Shown here piece after piece: positions 54,310-64,000 of a DNA stretch of 64,000 nt. The notes beneath the pieces were generated by a model that was given only the letters and a program-made list of their open reading frames with translations, made no database searches and was not told where the DNA came from. Origin of the DNA: Membranipora membranacea (Eukaryota > Bryozoa > Gymnolaemata > Cheilostomatida > Membraniporidae); the NCBI GenBank assembly GCA_914767715.1, contig OU612069.1, positions 22,813,387-22,877,386 of the forward strand, written 5' to 3'. Numbering within the stretch: the first letter of the stretch is position 1; each line of letters begins with the position of its first letter. Position numbers and translations under genes: made by a program.

Positions 54310-57300
54310 ATGGTAAGTTCAACAAGTGGATATCTTGTCTTATTGTAATACAAAAATTGCTGATTTCAGGCTGGAATCCATTCCTTGGGCCTTACTTTGC
54401 TTGCCACTGTTGCCAGTCACTGTGAGTGTGTGTGTCCAGTAACAACCACCTGTTTTTGGGCTGGTTGGTACTTGACATGGGCAAAGTAAAGTCATGTAAG
54501 TAATTCCCAGGGGCCCATGCAGAGATCACAGGCATCTGGAGTTACAAGCATGTGGACTTTGTCCAATGAATAGACTCCCCCTCCCACAGGGAGGGAAGGG
54601 GGTTCATTGCTTTGCCAGTATACAACAAAGTATACATACATGCTTGTAACTCCAGATGCCTGTGACTGGAATGTATGCCTGACCCTGTTGCAAACCAGTC
54701 CAATGGGTTTATAATGAAGTCAGAGAGGATCTTCTTTCTTTACTTACTTACTAACTTACTACTTGCTTACTTTCAAGCATGGCCTAGTTATTTATTTTAT
54801 TAATTACTTATTCATCATTTTTTGTCAATAAGTTCAATTTGAAGAATGACTGGAATCATTCCAGTCATTCTTCAAATTGAATCTGAAATCAAACAAACCT
54901 CAACCTATGTGCTCATGTGTATATCCAGTCAAAAATAAATGTTGGTTTTTTTTAATAGGCCCACTAGTACTAACAATAAAATGTAAGCATGTAATTGTTG
55001 GCTTACAAGTACAGCAGTTGCATGCGTCATCATGCATGGGCCGTGGCTTCACCCATGGTTGCACGGAGCTATCTCAACCTATACATTGAAAGCTTGGGTC
55101 TGAACTGAGAGGCAATGATTTTTGTTTGAATTGAATGCCGAATCAATAATTGGTAGGACAGACTCAGGTTCAGCCGTAACCCCTGGAATGGTTCTATGCG
55201 ATTCCCCAACCACGCTAGAGTTTAACATAACAAATTGTGGTGTTGTGGTTTTTAGTCAACTGTAAATGTTATGTGTTTCATACCTTGCGTAAGTTTTATT
55301 ACGTTACTATGATTTGCGTTTGCAGTTGACTAAAATCCAAAACACCACCATATCTGATGTCTATGAGACATAGGCCTATTGTGCCTCTACGGTACTGCCA
55401 CTATAATATAAACAAGTTCAAGGGTCAAATGGGGCGACAAAGGAGCACATTGGTTGATTGACTGCAGCTGAATTGGGACCTAGGACCTTACACTTTCTTA
55501 TTATGAAGTTAGTCAGGATTTTGTTGACTAATGATTGCAACAACCAACGTTGACTATCATGTTGACTATCATGGGTCTTCTGGTCCTAACTAGGGTGTAG
55601 AGCGTTTTTACATCAATGTCCAGGGCTTAATAAAGGGTTCAACATGGTTCCTATCAATCATCATATCGATAAATCAAAAATGTCATCACAATATTCTCTA
55701 TTATTACAGAGTCAGAGACAAGACTCCCGTCAGCCATCGAGCACTGGTAAGGACAGTTAGCTTACTGCTTAGGTCAGCTTAGGCAATATTCCTAGCAATG
55801 AATATCCTGATAAACACATTTACCTGCAGTAAACGATTGAAAACCCATAGAATTAGAGTCAGATATCAATGTCATTTATTAATTTGAGCAGGAAAGAAGA
55901 AGTCAGGTAGGGATTTAAGGAATGTGATTGAGTGATCTTACCTTTGTGATAATGATCTGGAATGCTTCTCCACCATTTAGTTTTCTGATGTTAATTGCAG
56001 TAAACAAACAAACTTGAGCACTGGGTCTACATATTGGCCAGTAATGATGATTGAGGAAAAATATGCCTGCAACTCACACAAAAAATTAAACAAACATGTA
56101 TGCTTGCAATGCTAGTCGATAACACATACTTATATCATTGAGTGATGTCCCATGTGATGTGTATAGATAGAGTTGAGAAAAAAAACTAAATCATATATTC
56201 TGTCTAACTAGAGGAACATTGGAGAAGCTTTTGTGGCGCATTACAGTGTAACAGGTTCTTTGATAAAGAAGCTCCATGCACCTCATCAAAACTAAAATCA
56301 TTTCAGTTTGTATGTAAGACAATGGCCAGGAATGAGTTGACTAAACCAACTCATTCTTCGAGTTGTCTTTAACTCCTTGGCTAAACCAAGATGAACAGTA
56401 TTGCACTCTGATTTAAGATAAACCCATCCAAACTGAGAGTTGTCCCCTCAATGACTGACATTCGCTAACAAGCTCCCTCTATATTAGGAGTATTCCCTAA
56501 TCCTCCTTGATTCAGACATATGCTGTTACAGAGGAAGTCTCAGATACGACTGGGACTTTTATTTTGGGACAGTAAGACCCAATACACCCAGCTAGTCCCA
56601 GGGCCATATACAAACGTATTTGAGGTACCTATATTATGGTCTAAGACGTAACACTTGTATTAAACCCTCATGCTGCAACTTAACTCCAACTTGTCTTCAA
56701 AAAAGTTAATTTACACAGTGATCTTATGTTTTTTGCAGGTGAACAGCGGACAATGAGGTAAGCTACATTGCCCTGATTTATTTCAGCTGGAATGATGAAG
56801 AATACGGTGAACAAGATTGTTACGCACATTATTCACAAAACAGAACAAACAAAACAGTGCATAGAGAGTATATGATTGTTAAAATGTTCTTGTGGCTCAA
56901 ATATTTTGAAATAATGGGGGTCTTATCGAGAAATTAAGATAAACATAATATGTCTCATATTGACATACTCTCACATGCCATTTCTGTTTGAAATTTCTGT
57001 TCCAGTGGTGGATTTCAACAGCCAAACGATCAGTCATTTTTCAGCAATGAAACCCAAAGATCATACGGTTCTTATGAACACCAGTCCTCACAATCCTTAC
57101 GGTCTGCTGCTCCTCAGTGTAATAACGGGCCTCCTCAACAACTATCAGATTCAGGTTAGTTTCAATGTTATGGATTCTGATTGTCAAACAGAACAAAATA
57201 GGTAGATTGGTTGAATGGTGTAGCTGACAAATCATTTAAATACCCCTCCGTGCCGTGCTAAAGTGTTGTGTCAAAGCTGCTGGAAACTGCAAACATAAAA

Positions 57301-60300
57301 TGGTGCTTGCACTTATTTTACACCTTTTCCTCATCTTTAAATGAAAGAATATATTTTGTGAGCGTTTTTTTGCTTCTCCAACCAGTGTCCGTATTCCATG
57401 ATGCCGTTTCTTCTATTACAGAGCCCCATAGCAGCCTCTCTTCGCTTGTATTTGAATTGCAGTCACTGGTGAGTTATATGATATACGAAGAAAAATGTAT
57501 ATTTTGTTATTATACACCATAATTCAGCTCATAGCGTGTCCTTACTCTATTTTTCAACCATTTGATAACCACAATTGTTTATCTTATATGAATATATATG
57601 GTAATTGAAGAGCAAATCAAATGTCAGGCCCTTAGACTATCTCATAGCTTGTCAACAGTATGAGCTTTGTCTGAATGTAGAAAAACGCTAAGCCTTCTTT
57701 TGGTGTCTCATGATAATGCAAAAACTAGGCTAAAGATAGATACATATGCCATAAAATTCCATCCCCAGCCACTCTTTATCAACCATTGATTATTTGTCTC
57801 CAAATAATGACATGGGTTACTGATAGTGTCAGGACTATGTGTAACAAGGGAACGATGATGACCACCAAGTAAATAAAACCCAAGTTCGTATAAAGGTAAT
57901 CTTGTGTCCAGAGTATCTCAGCAAACGTTGACTGGGTAGCTTGGGGTATAACAATTGTGATACTACATAATGCTTTATGCCACTCATGCAAGTGCATACA
58001 ATCCTAAAAATAACTAACCTTTCATCTTTTCAGGAAAAACAGCCATCAAAAGCACCTCCTTCAAATGTGGATGTAAGTAGCTCTTGATATGCAACTCTTT
58101 TATTAATTTGAAACTTTTGTTTCCAACCTCATATACGGAATTCAATTAGTTTATTGGGTGTCAGCTTCACTATGAAAATATACTGGGTTTGCACGAATCA
58201 TCTAAATTTGCAATAAGTTAATGAGTTATCTCCTTTGAAAGAAATAATATTTTCAGGGTTTGAGAATAAAAATCTCTGCCGGGGTGATTGTAGCTGGTGT
58301 GCGTATAAGATATCATTCACTAAAAAATCAAATTTATATGCCTATTTTGTAACAGAATGGAAATAGAATAAATCCAGTGAATGTATTGGTTATGAATTGA
58401 AGCAAGACAGCAACCTATTGCTTACATTTACATTTTAGCAAGGACCCCTTATGGGCAGAGGAGATGACCAGGACAGTATGATGTTCGCTGATATAAAACA
58501 GCTTACTGAGAATCCACCAGATGCATCAGTACTTCACCACTCTGAGTCATATCCAGTCATGAGACACTCCCCTTATAACCATGCTCAGCTCGCTGATCAG
58601 TATGGAGCTGGTCCTCCGCAGAGTCGCAGATCGATCCCTACACCTGCGCCGAGACATTCAAGGTCATTGTCAGGTCAAAGTCATCAGACTGCCATACAAA
58701 ATACATTAACTGACGACACACTCGCAAATCCATCAATGTCACATGATCAGTTTAATACACAGGTGCATGCTGGCAGGCTTAGTCAGAAACAAGCGACACA
58801 TGGGGGAAATGCTGGCGTGACGCCAGCCTTAAACCAAGCAGAACGATTTCAGATTATTGCTCAAAATCAATCACCAGCGAATCAACCACCACCATTTCAG
58901 GATGCAAGACCAAAAACTTACAATAAACCAACTACTCAGTCACCAGCCTATAGACCACCCGCAGAGCAGCAACCCTCAGGGTCACAGTATGGGCAAATAC
59001 AAACAGGTGCTCAATCACTACGATTAGATATGGAAGCCGCTAAATCCCCTAAAATATCACCTAGGCCACAACAAGGAGTACCTTCTGTAAGTTTAATTTG
59101 GGTGAAGTCATTGTTTGTTGCTTAGCTGTTGTTTCGATGCATGGTAATCTCCCGCACCAATCCATATTTTACATCTGTATTCAATTGCAAATTTTTTCAG
59201 CATACGTCGTAAGGATAAATCTGAATGGATACTGAAACCAGCAGAGATACTCTAGTTATAATCAGAACTCTACAAGTGTGACTTACATGATACCTAAATC
59301 TTCAGTTAGGATATTTCTGAATATATACTGAAAATACCTGTGGCACTCTGTAATATCTTTTGGGTCTACAAATACAATCAATTTCTTTTTAATGTTTCTG
59401 TTCACTTTTGTATTGCAGACGGCCTCCCCTAGTCGTGTTCCGTCAAGCACATCACCCGCGGAGAAACCAAAGTTCATGTCATTACAAAACAATCCTACCG
59501 CTAACAGACTTAATGAAGAGGTATCAACTATATTAGGAGATCACCCTCACTAGGCTATCTGTAGACCCTTTCTGTGACCGGTTCTTGATATGTGATGGCA
59601 GATAACTCCCGAATATGGCATATTACAATATTTATCAGATTAGTCTGCATCAGTTGTTTCCCAATTAGTCACATTTACCACAATTCAATCCATCAATCAA
59701 CAACGATACGACACAATTATCGAAAAAGTTTCAATGAACAGGGCTTTTAATATAATCACATGGTAATATGCCCGTTAAAACATTACCAAATCAAATGAGT
59801 TTGAATCTTTTTTCTTTTGCAGGATGCACTAAACAAATTCAAGCTACACTACGCAAAAGCTCAGATTAAAGCTAAGGACAGTAGTAAGACTGATGAGACC
59901 TATCATGAGTATTGTATGGCTCTTATGTATGAGTAAGTACTTCTGTATGAGTAAGTCCTTCTGTGTAAAGTTTGCAGTTAAATACAGACTGATGCTCAAA
60001 AATAGTATCACAAACTTTTTGTTTCAAAATATTCAGAAACTAGATATATTTTTTTTGGTCTTTCGTTTGCACTGCCAATATATCAATATTTGATTTATGC
60101 AGTGAAAGTAGTAATGTATGGTTATTTGCAAACAGTGGACATAAAATTAATAAAAAAGTGTTGAAATACTACAAATAATTACTGAATACGGTTCAATGGG
60201 CAGGAAACTTTGAAACATTATTGCAAGCAGGATAAGTTGGATAATCAACAAAATACTTTTGATGGTTATTATAGGAAAGTTTTCAGAACAGAGCTCCGTG

Positions 60301-62712
60301 TTTTATACTTGGCCTTAATTTTTATGCTTTCAACCTTGCCATTAGGATGGTTATTTAGAAATGGCAATAGCAACTTCAAATGACTTCATGGAGTATGCAT
60401 GTAGATGAGTCTCAGAGTTAGATACCAGGATTATATTTATGAGCTGTTCTTCTTGTTGTAGGATGCAGGCTCGTGGTGAGAATAATATAGAAATCGGAAA
60501 GACTCAGAGGATCATTGGAAGGGTGAGTGATTTTATCTGGTTTTATGTCTAAAAAAGCCTCTTCCTGCTGTCAATCATACACCCAGTCAAACTTGATGGT
60601 GAAAAGAATGATGATGAACATTTTCACGGCTAAATCTTAGCATTCAATCTCCTCCCAATTTGAAGTTTTGCCCTCTCTGATATTAAGAAGACAACTCACG
60701 GTCATGGTGTGCTGTCATTTCTCAATTAAATGATTCAAACTTTTGTGAGTTTGACAGCATGATACTGGCATGTTTATCATTCACATGCTCATGACTAATT
60801 CAGGAACTCCTGCCTTACAGCTTTGTGCAAGTAGAGGTCGTCATAAAGAAGCCATAGATCACCTTGAGGCAGCTAAGAGAATATACCGACAGTCACGTGG
60901 TGCGGACTCTGACTCTGAGAGCTGGTGGAGACTACACGATGAGCTGGCTCAGGCCTACAGTAAAGGAGACAACAGCGCTAAGGAGATTGAGAACTATGAG
61001 GAGGCTATCAGGATAGTGGAGGTGTCGGGGGACGCGTCGGAGGTGAGCTGGTACTGTAACATTTAAACACAAAATAACTTAATAGGAACACAATTACAAA
61101 TTTTGATACAGGTATAGAGCCTTCTGTGACTCTCAAGGTTCTCCAAAATCAGTAGGTAACTCTTAGGCCCCTAGGTATCAGAAATTATGATGTTGTCGGA
61201 CAAGCATTATGTCTTTACAAAAATTAATATATGTTTTGTGAATCAATTTTCTGTTCCGGCTGCTGCATATCGCTTTTTATCTGTAACATTTTTGTATCCA
61301 GATTTATTTCTATACAAATGGCAGTAATTACATTATCGTTGAGTTTGGATGCAGTTCCTTTGTGTAAAGATACGCGCTGGGAATCGCATACTCTCGTATA
61401 CCTCATATATTTCTTTGAAATTGACTTTCCAAACACCGATTCTCCAATGTTGATAGCTCTCCCAACTTTTGCACATGAACCAAGCAGAACTAAAATTATA
61501 ATCAGTAAAAAACTGTCTAAAGTTTATTCATCATTGATTTGTAGAGGTTACCACACATGCACTATAATGTAGGAGTAGAGTACTATCAGCAGGATGATTT
61601 GATGAACGCAGAGAGACATTTAATAAAAGCTAAAGACATGATGACTATAATAGCTGCTGGAGAGGAGGATGAAGACTTAGCTAAGGTCAGTGAATGTTCT
61701 ATTAGAGTTAAGACTAAACTATAGCCTGGGATTCAGGCCAACAATGGGGGCCTTGTCTGTATTATTGGTTGTGTTGGATATTGCTTATCTTGTGTCCCGC
61801 GTCCTTGTGTTTTGGTATTATTTTGATTGGCTAATGGGTTTAGTTTGTCTTGGTCTGGAGTTGTTTGCTCAACCAACCTGAATAGATAACACCAAAGCGT
61901 TGGACTGAACTAAACTATTGTTTTCTCACAGTGTCCTTGGTCCCCGGTAGCATAGTTTAGCTCTTAAACGAATAGCGAAATTGATCCTCTCAAACATAAT
62001 TGAGAGGATTGTAATGTAAATTCAACTTTAATCCTTACAATTGCACAAACTCAATAACGAGTCACCATTATAAGTGGATTGCCGTATTTTTAAAAACGAC
62101 ACTTATGAACCATCTCAAAGGCATAACCTCTGTTATCGATATATACACTTGCAAGTCACCCTCTATGGCTAACAAAAAGGCGATCTTGTGTCATATTATA
62201 AGTCACCTTCATTTTCAAGCGACTTTATCGCGAGGTTTCATGGTATTTATTTTTGGTCAAATAGGTATAGTTATTTTGTAAACGTGTAAACACTGACTCG
62301 CTAGTAGCCAGGACTCCCTGGCTTTTCTTCACATTGATCTCAATTGGAAGCCGTTATTTCTCCATGCGACCAAAGCAGCAGGTTTTATGGTTAAGTTTCT
62401 CTTATTGACAATGACCTTTCTCCTTTTTATTTACAGGTACACAACGTACTCGGCAAGACTTACAAGAAACAAGGGAGACAACGAGAAGCAGCCGAGGAGT
62501 TACAAACATTCATCAGAATTCAGAAGAAAATAAACCCTGACAGTAAGGGGAGTCTGCTGAGTGCCCCTGCACACTCTGAGTTAGCCGACATATTCGAGAA
62601 ACTTGAGGTAGGTGTAGACGAGGCCGTTGATAGAGTCGCCCCAAAACTGGCCAATTTGTTGGTGAAAGGGGTTGACAAACTGAACAGGCTGTTGGATTCT
62701 GACTCGGACTAA
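54310..62712 (+). CDS. Disordered Q/P/S-rich protein with C-terminal TPR-like repeats, 617 aa
   Basis: Exons: 54310-54312 (ATG only), 55710-55746, 56739-56757, 57006-57154, 57422-57468, 58034-58072, 58439-59086, 59419-59520, 59823-59932, 60462-60522, 60821-61042, 61545-61685, 62437-62712. All phases agree and sum to 618 codons with TAA. Residues 2 to about 345 are low-complexity, rich in Gln, Ser and Pro (QDSRQPSSTG; NQSPANQPPPFQD). The C-terminal part is helical and repeat-like: FKLHYAKAQIKAKD, GRHKEAIDHLEAAKRIYRQS, LHDELAQAYSKGDN, NVGVEYYQQDDLMNAERHLI, VLGKTYKKQGRQREAAEEL, fitting TPR/SNAP-like solenoids that bind other proteins. It ends DEAVDRVAPKLANLLV then KLNRLLDSDSD. I do not recognise an orthologue. 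AATAAA at 63469 is a candidate poly(A) signal. Confidence 0.85.
54524..54666. mobile_element. MITE with 27-bp inverted ends
   Basis: CACAGGCATCTGGAGTTACA then AGCATGT at the left end is the exact complement of the right end, ACATGCTTGTAACTCCAGAT then GCCTGTG. The element is about 143 bp with no coding capacity. A copy of the CCCAGGGGCCCATG motif stands directly outside the left end. It lies in the first intron of the TPR gene. Confidence 0.88.
54833..54881. repeat. Perfect palindrome, 24-bp arms, 1-nt centre
   Basis: The left arm starts TTCAATTTGAAGAATGACTG and the right arm is its exact complement, ending CATTCTTCAAATTGAA. It lies in the first intron of the TPR gene and is the third of its kind in the window. 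Confidence 0.92.
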
Positions 62713-64000
62713 TGTCAAACGTCTAAATTATGTTACAATATGTGTGATTAATACCTTATCTGTGAAAAGCTGAATGCTGTTTTCTCTTTTACTTACTCAC
62801 TAGCTGTAAAATTAGAGCACTTCCATCGGTTTTCATTGCCTGGTGATTGTCCAGCTTTCTATAACTCCTTCTTTGTGTGTTTATACTTCCACGAGGTGTG
62901 GTGCTATTGACATTTTATGATCAACATCTTTCCCTAGCCTTCTCAAATGGCTAATCCTTTCCTTCTTTGGAAGAAGAAATGATAGTGATGGAACACTCCT
63001 CTTCACCAATGACTGTATAAACTATAAAACGTGTCTATTATTATTCATTCTCATCTTTTTGGGCTGAGCATTGTTATGAATATACTTGATATGAAGTAGG
63101 ACCATAAGTTTGCCCTGTCCTGCTATCATTCAGATTAGTGATAGTAAGATATGGGCTTACCCTAATAGCAGCAAGGAGTAGCAGCTGCCTACTCCTTGCT
63201 AGCAGCACATGTATATCAGATAAAACTCACAAGTTTATATGACAACTTCAACCAGGGAGATTGTACCTCCAATTCCATCTCACTATTTTCTTATTTTGAA
63301 TACTAGTGAACTTTACTGCTTTGCATGGTCGATTCACTTTCACAGTAATGCCATATTTTGCCATTTCACCTTTATAAATTCATATTTTCCATTTCCCTGG
63401 TTCGATGTGGTGTATCTATTGTGTCTGTCGTGTTTCTATTGTACATTGCTTCCATTTTAACTTCCTTTAATAAATTTAGCTTCTGCTAAAACCACCTTGT
63501 CCAATAATCTTGGTGTCATACATTTCAACAACATCCCACTCCCCCCCCCCTCCCTTGCAAACTTTGTGTACTTCTCTAAGTCTATAAATTAGGCGTTTAT
63601 GACATGATAAATTTCCTCTAAATTTTCAATATGCCTACCGCTGTATAGATACAACCAATTTTGCGTAGCTAGATTTGCTGAATTTATCCTACAAATCTTG
63701 AGTCCGATAGCAGAAAATTTGAATCATTGAATATAACTTAACTGCAAAGTAGTTTGACTCAGTATCTGACTCTGTTGTTACCATAAAAAAAAGTTGTCCT
63801 GGATGTTTTGCTGTTGTGACGTACGCATACAACCACTACAGCTCATATTACTGAAAGTCAAGCTTCAGTCACCTTCTGAAAGAGGACATGTTTGCTGCAG
63901 TACCTAATTGTCATCACTCCTCTACCCAATAGGAATAACCTACCTGCATATAGTTTTCTAAAAAACGAGCTTCAACAGTAGTCATTACTTCATTTATAGA
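62713..64000. other. 3' flank of the TPR gene
   Basis: It contains AATAAA at 63469-63474 (candidate poly(A) signal about 750 bp past the stop), an inverted repeat AGCAAGGAGTAG/CTACTCCTTGCT at about 63170-63199, and a C-rich run near 63541. No further gene was supported. Confidence 0.5.

Noticed and set aside
55430-55500. Another SINE copy
   Set aside because: Only short blocks (GACTGCAG, GACCTTA-like) resemble the SINE at 50180; too weak to call.

Overview
This is a gene-containing window from an animal nuclear genome. Genes are split by GT-AG introns of about 80 bp to several kb, intergenic space is AT-rich, and LINE remnants, tRNA-derived SINEs and MITEs are scattered throughout. The gene content (essential myosin light chain, ZNHIT1, a DEG/ENaC exon, secreted NHL-repeat proteins, caspase domains) fits an invertebrate metazoan. 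A sponge or another early-branching lineage is plausible, but I cannot fix the taxon from sequence alone. All exon models were read by eye and checked by matching splice phases across every junction.

Layout. 1.6-14.7 kb (+): one long gene whose exons join in a single frame to encode leucine-rich repeats, a Roc GTPase, a COR domain, a linker and a complete caspase domain. It is 5'-incomplete here and carries one in-frame TAG. Its introns hold LINE debris, including a decayed CR1-like element at 5.5-8.25 kb on the - strand. 16.8-19.9 kb (+): a broken partial copy of the caspase end of the same gene, interrupted by a hAT-type MITE that contains a tRNA-like sequence. 22.1-23.7 kb (+): a small three-exon single-pass membrane protein. 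25.2-29.3 kb (-): decayed phytanoyl-CoA-dioxygenase-like (PhyH) exons from at least two copies. 30.2-41.0 kb (-): a tandem family of secreted NHL-propeller proteins with two apparently intact genes (A and B) and one wreck (C). 42.0 kb (+): a lone DEG/ENaC exon. 43.4-47.8 kb (-): essential myosin light chain, complete. 49.6-54.0 kb (-): ZNHIT1, complete. 54.3-62.7 kb (+): a protein with a disordered Q/P/S-rich N-terminus and a TPR-like C-terminus, divergent from ZNHIT1 across 282 bp.

How it fits together. The standout is the LRR-Roc-COR-caspase gene. It places a repeat-type sensor, a Roco GTPase switch and a cysteine protease effector on one polypeptide, a layout that on paper resembles an NLR or apoptosome receptor with its caspase built in. 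The catalytic His and Cys and the residues expected to line the Asp-binding pocket are all visible. The rest of the window looks like ordinary housekeeping genes and locally expanding secreted-protein families in a repeat-rich setting. Shared small repeats, including a CACACTGA-ended MITE found four times and several perfect loopless palindromes, link the regions.
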